Below, piece after piece: positions 46,423 to 57,139 of a stretch of 64,000 nucleotides of DNA. Source of the stretch: Arcuatula senhousia (Eukaryota > Mollusca > Bivalvia > Mytilida > Mytilidae); the NCBI GenBank assembly GCA_963971305.1, contig OZ020306.1:39081512-39145511 (forward strand), read 5' to 3'. Both the position numbers and the translations under genes were made by a program. Below the pieces are notes generated by a model. The model worked only from the letters and a program-made list of their open reading frames with translations, searched no databases and was not told the origin of the DNA. Each line of letters starts with the position of its first letter. The stretch's first letter is position 1.

Positions 46423-47084
46423 GTTCAAGGTTTTGCAGAATTTTACTTCGATTCCATTAAATCATATGTCAGCAAAATATGCTTGTCATAAAGACAAGCT
46501 GTAGGAATAAATTAAAGGTTTTATAGTGTATGGTAAGAGCAATAACCCAAACACATAGTTAAAAGATTCCTGTGTAGAATTTGATAAGTTGGAGTTTAAC
46601 AAGAGCCACCACAAACAGGAGAAAGATTCAGTTCACCCAAATCCAGTGTAAATAGATATGTTTAAAGAAGACCAAGACAAAGTTTTATAAGTGTTAGTCT
46701 TGTTTTTAAAATAATGCATCAAAAGGATCAGTTCATGTTGAAGCAAAGCAATACTGAAATGGTTTATCATCACACAAAACTAAGAATAACTTTCACAAGA
46801 AGTTTTGTTACAACATAAAATTCAATAATTTTTTGATGATGGTAATGACAGCATACACTTAACATTCAAAAACAATATAACTTTTGTGGTCCTGTAAAAA
46901 CATTTAAAAATGGATGGGATTTTCATTAACAGGGTAATTTTATCATCTTGTGTTTCTAATACAAGTAGTTTCTACCTTTGCTCCCCCACTTTCTTGGATA
47001 GTGATAAAAAAACTTGCTTTTTTAGCTCACCTCACATAGTGTGGGGGACATAAGTTATATCCCGAGCACTGGCATCTGCTTCCA
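46423..47084. other. No gene recognised
   Basis: AT-rich. TTTTTTAGCTCACCTCAC at 47017-47034 resembles the start of HINE-A, but no matching right end or hairpin follows. Confidence 0.4.
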
Positions 47085-47840
47085 TTTACAGAAGAATGGC
47101 TAGAGTGGGTTCCTGTTCACTGACAAGTGACGCATCAACCACATTGGTATGGTAGGTCTACCTACCTAGTTATGTGCATCACAATACATGCTTTGAATTC
47201 TGGCAGTGACCTACAATTTTCCCATGGGTGACAACAGAAGAATGGTTAAAGACCATCCAACTTGCAGACAAATGCCACATCAACCTTATAGTCCAGTCGA
47301 TTTGTGCAGGTTTTTGACGAAATTGCTCAAAGTATGGTAAAAGCATGAAATTTGGCATGGTGGTAGATAATAGCATAATAAACAATATTAGCTATGGACC
47401 CAACTCGAAAGTTCAAAATGGCGGCCATTTTCAAGATGGCCGCCTAATGGAATATAAAATCAAGAAATAAATCAAATAAAAATTCATTAAAAATTTCACT
47501 TTGAAGATAAACTCACCAAATTGTGTAGGACAGCAGTGCAAAATATTCCAAAGAATATAGTAGAAAACGGTTTGCCTTATATTGAAAATGGCTTTCATTT
47601 TAAAGATGACCGCCTCAGAAATAGCATATATCTACATTATGAAATCATGTTTTATTCAAAGTTATTTATGCCCCCAAATATGAATGAATGCAATTGATAA
47701 ATTTAAATGAAGAGTAAAAGGAATCTCTATTCTGTTTGAAGATATCAGACGGGGAGTGTACAGAAATATTTACATATCTAGCTAATCGGAGTAAAATTGT
47801 GTTTAGATGTGAATAATGTCATATAAGCACTGAAACAATG
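47085..47840 (+). repeat. Left arm, part 1, of a large inverted repeat
   Basis: Reads in reverse complement at 55530-56265. The clearest stretch is AAAATGGCGGCCATTTTCAA then GATGGCCGCC at 47415-47445, followed by ATAAATCAAATAAAAATTCA, AGCAGTGCAAA, TTTGCCTTA, ATCAGRCGGGGAGTGT and GTTTAGATGT. Identity is about 80-85% by eye over the best parts. No coding sequence recognised. Confidence 0.75.
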
Positions 47841-48109
47841 ACATATGTTCAGCCTGCTGCAGACCACTTTAATATAGACTGTTCATATCATCTTAAAATG
47901 AAAATATGAAAGCCATAAAGACCATGAAAACTGACCAACGCCAGACTCAGAATTTATGCCATTATCTAAATCGAATCCTAAAAAAAACAGCTTAAATACT
48001 CAAACCCATGACATAGAAAAAGAATACATAATTTAAGCTGTTAAAAAGGTAGACTAAATCGATTGTAAAAACTAAAGAGCATTATTGTTACTAAATCATT
48101 AACAGAATA

Positions 48110-48480
48110 ATTCTATGTCGTATAAAGGAACTTCAGACAAAAAACTGCGAGACCAGAATTGATTGAAAAAAAAGAAAAATCTTGCAATGAACAGATAGTC
48201 AACCTGCACATCAAGCAGCCAATTCAACGAAACAGTTCTTTTATATCTATTACATAGACCTCGAGAAAGCTTTCGATATCCTTGATCCAGAAATTCTGTG
48301 GAGACTTGCGATCTATGGAATTCCAAACAGAATTGTTACACCAATAACGAATATGTACAGCTCTAGGAACGAAATGTCAGGTAGTGCACCCGCGAGATAT
48401 AAGTAAAGAGTTTGAAATACGTCCAGGTTGAAGGGGAAGGGGATATCCGCCAGAAATATGTTCATTTGTTCTTTGTAAAT
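48110..48480 (+). pseudogene. LINE reverse transcriptase fragment (motif A)
   Basis: Frames around 48230-48345 read YIDLEKAFD, then EILWRLAIYGIPNRIV, the palm region of non-LTR reverse transcriptases (FxDxxKAFD...LW.LL..YGIP.KIV). FEIRPG followed by a stop near 48412 marks the next block. Frameshifts and stops show decay. Confidence 0.75.
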
Positions 48481-48850
48481 TAGTAGAGGTACAATTCTTA
48501 ACATGTCAGTTATTTTTTTGTTCATTGTAAATTCGTCAATTATTTATTCGAGAAATATATTTTCTACATGTTTTTATTTGTTTTATGTAGTTTCGTTCAT
48601 TGGTACTTTGTTGATCTATAGTACTACTTGTATTGTTTAATTTGTTCTTTGTATATTTCTCAAATATTTTACTTTAATTTACTATTATCTTTGTTCGCTT
48701 ATTGTTATTCCCAACTTTAATGATTTGTTAAACATGCACATTTCAAATCTTCACGTTTACAAAGTACGCATTAACATTTTACAAATTAAGGAAGAACACG
48801 TTACTCATGAGTGATTTTGTACCGGAAGTATTGCTGGCCTGTCAAAACAG
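48430..48850 (+). repeat. Left arm, part 2, of the large inverted repeat
   Basis: GGGGATATCCGCC (48437-48449), TATGTTCATTTGTTCTTTGT, then TAGTTTCGTTCAT, AAAGTACGCATTAACATTTT and CACGTTACTCATGAGTGATT recur in reverse at 53845-54265. The arm starts inside the LINE fragment. Confidence 0.75.
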
Positions 48851-49089
48851 AGATAACTGGGGAAGAGTAGAGAGAATTAAAAGCCGTAGCAAAACTTCAA
48901 AGTGTTTTCTCTGCATAATTCATTGTTTGATTGATGTTTGCTTTGTGTCCTGTCGGCGATCTTTCAGCCATCATCAGGATAAAAATAAATTACAATATAT
49001 ATAATAAAAGTTGGATGTAAAACCAAGTCAAAAGACCGGGAATGAAATACACAAAAAAATGAAATAAATAGATAAGACCGAAAAGTAAA

Positions 49090-49190
49090 AAGTGGGACTC
49101 AAACACCACCTGAGAGGTGATCGGCTTGTGATGAATAGCATGGTTTTTAAACCAGCACCTTTGACCACTCGATCACCTAGACCCCGCATC
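49090..49190 (-). mobile_element. tRNA-derived SINE head (Leu/Ser-like)
   Basis: The minus strand shows an A-box-like TGATCGAGTGGTC (49163-49175) and a B-box-like GGTGTTTGAGTCC (49095-49107), with a long variable arm between, as in class II tRNAs. The anticodon region is degenerate and there is no clean acceptor stem, so this is a SINE head rather than a working tRNA. The SINE body probably continues toward 48950. Confidence 0.6.
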
Positions 49191-49288
49191 GTATGAGAAG
49201 CCGCTGAACAAATCGTGCATAGATGCACTGCTGAAATACTTCACACACATAATGGAGCAATATCAATTCAGTCAAGGAGGACATGCCT

Positions 49289-51675
49289 TATGCTGGCGTC
49301 ACACTATCCCGATTTTGATATACGATGGACACACGAATGTGAAAATTTCAACTTCGTGCGAAGTTAGTCCCGAACTTGCTAAAAAATCAAGATCAAAACC
49401 GAAGGGTATACGATTAGAACCGATGGCTATACGATTAGAAAAGTTGCACATACGAATAGCTGCGAACCGATTACGAAGCTGTTACGATGTTATTAAGATT
49501 AGTCGAGAGTTAGATCCGAAGGAGAAACGAAGTTATACGATGGCCGTACGACGTTGTGTTAAGCATACGATGGATCTACGATACATAACGATGGGTATAC
49601 GAAGTATGAAATGTAATGACGCGATTTGTAATAAGATTATATAGTTTAGTCCATATAAATTTTCCTTTGCTGCCCTTAATAAGTATGCATGGATAACAAG
49701 TTAAAACGAAGGCTCACCAAGTATACCCCTGCTGTCGATCAGTTAGAGTAGATGAGACATTTTATCTTAAGCTTATATGTGGAGACTGTTAGGATAGAAC
49801 AAAACAAGATGATGTTACTTTATCGTGTTTTGTTTTTGCCTCGTGTGAGTTGACCGAAGCACACAAAATCTGATTACAACAAGTAAAAATGTATATGTTG
49901 GAACTATGTTTTACACCAAAGCATACATTGTTATTGCAAATCGCGTTAGATATGGCAACCCGTTTTGCAATAAAGTGTGAAAAGTAATAACGCGTTTCGT
50001 AATAGAATTATAGTTCAGTCTACAACTTGTCCGTTGCTCTCATTATTGGTATATATGGATGAAAGATAATACTAGAGACCTCTATAAGTATACCAACGCT
50101 GCATGTCCCCGATGTCGACCAGTAAGAGTAGATAATTCTCAATTTAATATATAGATACTGAAGATAAAGAAAAATGATGTTACTTGATTGGTTAAGCTCT
50201 GGTAAAGTCTACGAAAGTTGCGCGAGTAACCCGTTATAACGCGAAAGTAACGCGTTATTACAGAATAGTATAGCAAGGAAATTGAAAAAGTGCGTTATAA
50301 CGCGAAAATTGATTTTTAGATTACCAAAATTAGCCCAATGGGATTTTGTATTTTTTGTCATCTGGTTCTACAATTTTAGCTGTTGCGAACGATTATTGAA
50401 CAAAGCGCGCCAACTTACAATACACAACTTCCTCACCGGTCCCATATCTAAAAGTCCAAAGGCGGACCGAAACGGAACGTAAACTTGATCTGTAACCCGT
50501 GATGGTGGGTGGACTCGCATACAGTACATACCAAAAGGCATTTTAATAACTGTAAGGGTTTAGAAATAAAACGTGTGGGAAATTTGAATTTCAGTGAATT
50601 TGCAAAGTTCAAAGGGTCCTAATTCCTGTAAAAAATTGCAGACCGGAACGACACGTTAATCTGATCTTTCACTCATCATGGTAGACTCACATTCCAAAAA
50701 TCTCTGTATATGAGGTTTTTTAAAAGGTGCGCAAAACTTATTGTAAAAGCAAGATGGCAGGGCCGGACACACGGAGTGCAAACCTAAACAGGGAAGCGCC
50801 TGGTTGGAAAAAACGGGACTAAAAGGAAAGCGTCAGAAGATTCTAGATCGATCCAGACAGTCTTCGCCTTGTTTTGTCTTTTCTTCTTCTACTATTGAGA
50901 CTGATCATTCTAGTTCCGATTTTTTTTAAAATTTCCTTTATTAGTTTTTGGAAACAAGTAAATTATAAATAGAGAGTAAATGAGGGTACTTGTATCATAA
51001 GTTGCTGTCTTGTGAGTCTTCCTCCTGCTGCATGTTAATCAAAAGAAAAAAAGCTGAGCTACATGTGCTTTTCTTTTTCTTAAAGATTCACTACTGTCAT
51101 ACCTGAACTAAAGCCCAACTGAAATCGATTAATAAATTCCCTCTAAGGCACTTTTGACACCTTTGATATTTTTTTACTTCTGAAATCGTATAGCTTTGAC
51201 CAGTACCGTGTTTCCATCTCCGTGCCATTACTCGATGCCATTACACTAGTTACGACGGATATACGAATACAACGCGAGGTCTTCGCGACGCCATGTTTCT
51301 TTCGCACCACCTATGGAGAGCTTTTCGTTTCATTCGTGCAGTCATCGTAAGACAAATGAAGCCGGCGAAACTTAGAAGGCAACACGAAACCAGAAGATGC
51401 TTTCACGAAGGCATTACGATAGAAAGGATGGATTAACGAACACAACACGAACAAGGACCTTTGCACGAACCTTCGGCAGTTTTTTAACATGTTAAAAAAT
51501 TTCGGAGGCACTACGAAGTTTAACCCGAAGTCAGAAAATTTCTACAGAAGGTGCTACGATGGAAAAAGATGGCGACACGAATAGCGCGATCTTATTACGA
51601 TCAGTCCCGATTTTGAAAATATCCATAATCGTGTTTCCATCGGGGTCTAAATCGGGATAGTGTGACGCCAGCATA
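49289..51675. mobile_element. ~2.39-kb TIR element with ACGA-rich arrays
   Basis: The left TATGCTGGCGTCACACTATC and its inverted counterpart at about 51655-51675 are identical over ~27 bp (continuing CCGATTT). Both subterminal ~400-bp zones are packed with ACGA/TACGAT words spaced 8-20 bp. The middle holds diverged direct repeats (GTAATRACGCGWTTYGTAATA at ~49615 and ~49986). The frame at 49252-49644 is just the open reading of this array. No transposase and no clear target duplication were seen. Confidence 0.75.
50480..51230. other. Interior of the TIR element, no gene recognised
   Basis: Low-complexity and short inverted stretches only. Nothing resembling a transposase catalytic region was found in any frame longer than about 66 codons. 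Confidence 0.4.
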
Positions 51676-51751
51676 AAAGAAACCCGCGAGTCATATGGTA
51701 TGCACATGGGAGCCTGAATAAATGTTGTTTCCATTTAGCTTAAGTATATTT

Positions 51752-52333
51752 ATACCTCCGCTTATGAATTGAGAGTGGGTATATAGGGATAGGGGTATCT
51801 AACTGTGTGTTCGTTCTTCCGTCCTTCCGTTACACTTTAGGGTACCTATCTCTTATCCGCAACTCCTCCGTTACCCCACAATGGATTTACGTGAAACTTT
51901 CGCTAAATTTAACTTTCGCACAATTTAGATGTACACCTTCTACTTTAAAATTTGATCTTCGATGGTATTTATTTGTGAACAGCTACTCACAGATTTTCTA
52001 GTTTGGTATTTCTAATCCTTAAGAAGCCCAATAGATCATTATAAATGGTTTTAAACTCAAAACATTTGGAAATAACGACGTTTGTAGAGAGGAATAAACT
52101 TGCATGTGAACCATATGGGACCCCCACCTAAAGCTGCATACCAAATATGGAAAGCGTACGAATAGTAGAAGCTTTGAAATCTGCTACAAAATGTTTTTCC
52201 ATTTTGACCCCTACCTGAAGTTGCATACCAAATATTGAAAGCCTAGGATTATAGTAGCTGAGAAATCTGTTACGGAAAAAAGTGCGACGGACGGACGCCT
52301 GGCATAATTATATCCTCGCTCGTTGCGGCGGGG
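51752..52333 (+). mobile_element. HINE-like element, decayed
   Basis: TATACCTCCGCTTATGAATTGAGAGTGGGTATATAGG has the left-hairpin layout of HINE-C. It is followed by CTTCCGTCCTTCCGTTACA and two similar monomers (GGACCCCCACCTAAAGCTGCATACCAAATATGGAAAGC and GACCCCTACCTGAAGTTGCATACC...). A GACGGACGGACGCC tract is near the right end, with GCGGCGGGGG at 52326-52335. Confidence 0.6.
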
Positions 52334-52814
52334 GACAAAAAAAGAAAAAAAAATATAATAAAATAACAAAAACAAACACAGAAATCTAAATTCCCCTTTA
52401 ATAGAGAAAGGCCCTATTCTTGTTGGTGAGAGGAAGTTGCTTAGGAAATTAAGAAAGTTTCTTGATATCGAACGTAATTTATTGTTATCATTTGCCTTGC
52501 TCGAAAGTAGAGTTGAATAAAGTAAATTGATGTCCAGGTTCGTTCGCTCGTCCATCTGCCCTTTATAAAAATGTCCATTTACAAGGTTGAGTTAGTTTTT
52601 GATTAAGAAGTAATTATTGTCCCAAAGGTTTATACAAGTTCTTAAGCATCTGTTCAACCTCAATGTTGATTGCATTTATTGCAAGTCTTACAATGTTATG
52701 CGTATCCTTTGACACATGTTTACTCTTAACAGATATATCTTGGGCATTTCTTGGTGTCAAGCGACTATTATTCCAGTCGAGGTATTTTGATTTTCTTATG
52801 CTAATTTTTTATTT

Positions 52815-53260
52815 TGTCCGTCCGTCTGTCTCTTTGTCATTTCGTCTGTCCGTCACACTTATTCCGCTCAATTTCTTAAAGAAAGTTGACATGTAGCAAG
52901 TACACCATATGTATAGTTGTGCCAAATAACTGAAATTTTCGTTCCTCAGATATTTGTGGGATTTATTGCCCTTTAAACTTAGACTTTTTCATAACCCTCA
53001 TTAATAATATATTTCCCCTCAACTCATTAGAAAGTACATATGAAAACGAAATTATGAAACTCGGTGTGTAGCCAGTACACTATATGTGTATTTGTGCATG
53101 TTAGCCGGAAATTTTTATCCTCAAAAGGTTGAGTGAATTCTGGCTCTTTTTACTTAAAAAAAATTGCGGGAAATCCTCGTTAATCATTTCAATTAGTTTC
53201 CGCTCAACTCCTCTTAGAAACTAAAACAACTCAACCAAATTTTATAAAACGTGGTATATA
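52815..53260 (+). mobile_element. HINE-like fragment
   Basis: TTTTGTCCGTCCGTCTGTCTC followed by about three ~160-bp monomers (GAAACTCGGTGTGTAGCCAGTACAC etc.) matches the HINE layout. Neither the left hairpin nor the right terminus is recognisable. Confidence 0.55.
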
Positions 53261-53270
53261 GGTATCGGTG

Positions 53271-53401
53271 TCGGATCCAGAAATTTGCAAAAGGGGTCCA
53301 CTGACTGGCTAGGAGGGGGCACTTTGGTCATGATTCAATGTTTTCCTTTATATTCAACCAAATTTTTCCACAAAAAGTGTGGGGAGGGGGTGGGCCCTCC
53401 T
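53271..53401. mobile_element. GGATCCAG MITE copy
   Basis: TCGGATCCAGAAATTTGC, GGGGGCACTTTGGTCATGAT, TTATATTCAACCAAATTTTT and TTCCACAAAAAGTG align with 4647-4753. The right end (GGGCCCTCC) is cut before the CTGGATCC terminus. Confidence 0.65.
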
Positions 53402-53844
53402 TTACTTGCCTTTAAAAGAATTTCAGTAACTTGAATGGTGCTATACTGTAAAAACATGTACATCAAAGCTCGACAGTTTAAGATTTTTGATCAACATTTC
53501 TATCTTTTTCAGTTAGTTAAGAAGATTTCTAAGCAACTAAGTGCCGCAGAGGTCTGATATTTCGATATAAATGTAGCTTAATCCTATAATACCATATGGT
53601 TTATAGTGAGTTTATGCTTCTAAGTCATTTAATGCTTGTTTACCGAATTCTTAGGCTTTTACACATATTGGATATATATGCAAATTTTAAGAAACTACAT
53701 GTAGAGAAGCCCGTGTGTATAAAACAAATAGATTTACTAAAACTAAATAGAAACAGCGTTTATACAGAGAAAACACTTTTAAGTTTTTGCTACATCTGTA
53801 TTATTCTCTCTACTTTACACAAATACTCTCTGTTTGACTGGCCG

Positions 53845-54265
53845 ACAATCACTTCCGGTACAAAATCACTCATGAGTAACGTGTTCTTTCTTCATTTGTA
53901 AAATGTTAATGCGTACTTTGTAAGCGTGACAATTTTGAAAAAAAAACTATAAATACAAATAACGAATAATTAAGTTCAGGAGTTACAATAAGCGAAAAAA
54001 GATAATTGTAAACAAGCTTTGAGAGAGAAATAATTGACTAATACACAGAGAACAAATTAACCATTATAAAAGCAGTAAAGTACCTATGAACGAAACTACA
54101 TGAAACAAATAAAACACATGGTAAATACAGGCTACCAAGTGGTAAAATGTACTTCTCAAGTAAATAATTGACAAATTTACACTGAAGAAAGAAATAATTG
54201 AACATGTAGGGAATTGCAAATCTACACATTAACAAAGAACAAATGAACATATTTGTGGCGGATAT
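53845..54265 (-). repeat. Right arm, part 2, of the large inverted repeat
   Basis: Reverse complement of 48430-48850: TTCCGGTACAAAATCACTCA, CATGAGTAACGTGTTCTTTC, AAAATGTTAATGCGTACTTT, and GGCGGATATCCCCTTCC at its end (54256-54272). Confidence 0.75.
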
Positions 54266-54540
54266 CCCCTTCCATATGAGACATGGTTGTTTACTTTTCT
54301 TTTCTTTGTTTCCTTTGGCCATGAATTGATTGGATGATTAGAAAATCACACCAGAGAAGAGGAAATGGAATCCACCTTATGTAAGAAAACATCTTTGAAA
54401 TTGTTGAAAAAGTTTCAAAACAGTAGTACGTATAAAAAGAGGAGACCATAATGAGAATTAACAAAAACAACATCAATATCAGCGACATAGATGCACTCAC
54501 ACACAAAAAAAGAACAAGACTCACATTGAGAGAATAACAT

Positions 54541-55370
54541 TTTAATTTATATATATATAGAAACTGTGATTAACAACTTTGGTGCAACAGATGATGAAAC
54601 GGCCCTTGGAATGCCTGAAAAGTATGGGAATCAAAGCAAGTATTTGTAAAGACCAAGCTTAGTAAATAAAGCAGTAACTATAAATAATAGATCTGTATTT
54701 AGCATACGTACATGGCTATGGTTAGATCACTCTTGCTGTATGGGTCAGAAACATGGAGCCTCACAATGGCCAACATGCAGAATCTTCAGGTATTCAGATA
54801 CAAATGTCTCTGATCCATCCAAAAGATCGCCTAACAAAATTATCAACGAAAACAGGCAAAAAAAAACAAACAAAACAAACCACCTATTGTTTTCGAAATA
54901 AAGAAGCGGAAGTGGCTAGGGAGCAACCATTTGATTTCTATGGGGAAGGGGGCTATGGAGATGTTATGCCTGGATTTTTTTTGCGTGCACTTTTAAATTT
55001 TTAAAGGTACAATAATGTTGCAGCACAAAACGCAGTCCTGCCTTTCTTTTAATTCAAAGTACTGTCATGCCTTTTTATTTCTGGATTTTTGCCATCCTGC
55101 CTTTTTTATTTCAAATTTCACCATAGCCATTCCCCGTATGGTCGCTCCCTTTGGTAGCACATTACGCCTAGGAAAAACAAGGCCCTACAATGGACATTAC
55201 AAGGGAAAAGAAAAAAGGGGTGACCTAGACTGACATGGAGGAGATATAAGAAAAAAAATGATCGAGAATGGTTACATGTGGAGCAGCATCAACTTTCAAA
55301 GGACAGAGGAAGATTGAGAAGCATTGCCAGAAGCCTATACTCCATTGGGGGTAAAATGTCTCAAGTCGAG
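54541..55370 (+). pseudogene. LINE reverse transcriptase C-terminal fragment, interrupted by a MITE
   Basis: 54712-54801 reads MAMVRSLLLYGSETWSLTMA, the LLYGxETW block after the RT domain of many LINEs. After the MITE at 54919-55149, 55215-55290 gives a broken GRPRLTWRR-like block and then KKMIENGYMWSSIN, typical of the C-terminus. Several stops and frameshifts show decay. It could be the continuation of the RT piece at 48110-48480 if everything between was inserted. Confidence 0.7.
54919..55149. mobile_element. Harbinger-type MITE copy inside LINE remnant
   Basis: Left GGGAGCAACCATTTGATTTC plus TATGGGG, right GGTCGCTCCC in + orientation. The ends match the nested element at 40879-41165, but the target duplication is not intact (CTA versus TTT). 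Confidence 0.7.
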
Positions 55371-55529
55371 TCATAACTAGTAGGGTCCAAAAAATGTAGT
55401 ACCCCTATTGCAGGCTGGACAAATTGATACACATATGGATAGATAGAGCGACACCGGAAAAAATGCTTATATAATTCTTCAAATGGTAGGCTTTAAAAAC
55501 CCCATTTCGAGTTGATATTTCCAATGTTA

Positions 55530-56265
55530 ATATACGTGTATAAATAATTCTGCCATACTCTATTAAACAACGTTAACATCTAAACATAATTTTACCACAA
55601 TCAGATCGATATGATTAGATCTGCAGTATATTCCTGCACACTCCCCGCCTGATACCTTCAAACGGGATCAAGATTATATTCATACATCTTAATTTAGCAC
55701 ATATACATTGTTGTTTGGACCTATTTGGGTCATAATTTACCTTAAATAAAAGATGATATGATATCGTAGGTATGTATGCTATTTCGAGGCGGCTATCTTT
55801 AAAATGGCAGCCATTTTGAATTTAAGGCAAACAATCTTCTAATATATTGTTCAAAATAGTTTGCACTGCTATTATACATGATTTGATGCTTTTATCTTCA
55901 AAGCAGAATTTTTAATGAATTTTTATTTGATTTATTTCCTAATTCTATATTCCATCTGGCGGCCATCTTGAAAATGGCCGCCATTTTGACTTTTTGAATT
56001 GGGTCCATAGCTTATATTGTTTAGTATGCTTTGTTCTACCACTATGCTAAATTTCATGCTTTTACCATCTTTTGAGCATTTTTTTCACAAATCGACTGGA
56101 CTATTATACATGTAGGTAAGGTAGATGCACCTGGTGGTAAGAATTACAAATATGCATCGGATGCTGGCTGTGATCCAATATTCCACACAAAGGACAACTT
56201 CAGAACAACAAGTTAAGTCCATGCCTGCTTCAGATGCTGGCTTGGCCATTCTTCTTCTGTATGGA
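55530..56265 (-). repeat. Right arm, part 1, of the large inverted repeat
   Basis: Reverse complement of 47085-47840. The best stretch is GGCGGCCATCTTGAAAATGG CCGCCATTTTGA at 55959-55990. It ends near GGCCATTCTTCTTCTG (56244-56259), which matches CAGAAGAATGGCT at 47090. Confidence 0.75.
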
Positions 56266-56314
56266 TGACCGCGTAACATTCAAAATAAAAGCTAGTCAAT
56301 TCTTGCTTGTTTAC

Positions 56315-56620
56315 AATAATGTGCAAAGAGGCACCAATGGGGCATTTGGTGTCAAAAAAGTTAGAAAGGGCTGCCACAAAACGGGTAAACACAAACATTA
56401 ACAGCGCGAAAACAAAACACACAAATCAACCGAACGGAAATCAACAATGCGAACTCAAGTCCTAATAAGAGTGAACTGAGGTGTTCCAGAAGAGTAAGTG
56501 GTTCCTGTCTGCTATATCACACCCGTGGTGTTGCTAATTTCCAATTCAGTGTTTCAAATCCGAAAAAGGAAGACAAAACAAATTTCCACTACAAACCAAC
56601 ATCTGCTGAGCTTTGAAAAT
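56315..56620 (+). repeat. Dispersed repeat, uninterrupted copy
   Basis: Continuous version of the repeat split at 13555-14530: GGCACCAATGGGGCATTTGG, AACGGGTAAACACAAAC, ATCAACCGAACGGAAATCAA, TTCCTGTCTGC, TGTTGCTAATTTCCAATTCA, GGAAGACAAAACAAATT. Confidence 0.7.
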
Positions 56621-56837
56621 CATTACTAAGATTACCTATGTTTTTGTCACACTTTCTAAACAAAAAAAATTAAGCTTATAGAACTAATAACACTAATTGG
56701 GTTGCTTTGAAACGTCCATACTCCATCTACTTAGCTTGTACATTAAATAAAGGTGGTCAAATAGAACAGGGAGTCAGGTCGTTTATGTCCCCCCTCAAAG
56801 AAAATCTTCATTCTTCAGTATCAAAAATTCTTCTAAA

Positions 56838-56874
56838 ATTAAAAACGAAAGAATATGGAATATGTGCCAGAAAG
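56838..56874 (+). repeat. 37-bp direct repeat, left copy
   Basis: Begins ATTAAAAACGAAAGAATATG and is identical to 58901-58937. The pair brackets the minus-strand LINE at 57140-58826. Both copies are open in the same frame (KTKEYGICARK). Confidence 0.9.
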
Positions 56875-57139
56875 ACACGATCCACATATTGAAATGATTT
56901 TGATAAATATACAAAAGCAAAATTTCACTGCGTGCGAAGCACTTTTCTGGATTAACCTTCATCATACACGCTAGGAGTAGAAATCTTGGAAAACCGGTAG
57001 AATATTAGATTTGATAAAACAAAAACAGAAGCCAAAAATATTACAACAATGACCAAACGGATAAATTTATCAATTTTTAAAGAAATATCCAAACGTTGTC
57101 AAATTGTGTCTTTCCAACACACATTCCAGTACTCGAAAA

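Noticed and set aside
47022..47040. Start of another HINE-A element
   Set aside because: Only the first ~15 bases match, without hairpin, microsatellite or right end.
49090..49190. Functional tRNA-Leu/Ser gene
   Set aside because: Promoter boxes are present, but the cloverleaf and acceptor stem are not intact; a SINE head fits better.
49252..49644. 130-codon basic protein-like frame
   Set aside because: It is the translation of the ACGA-rich subterminal array of a TIR element.
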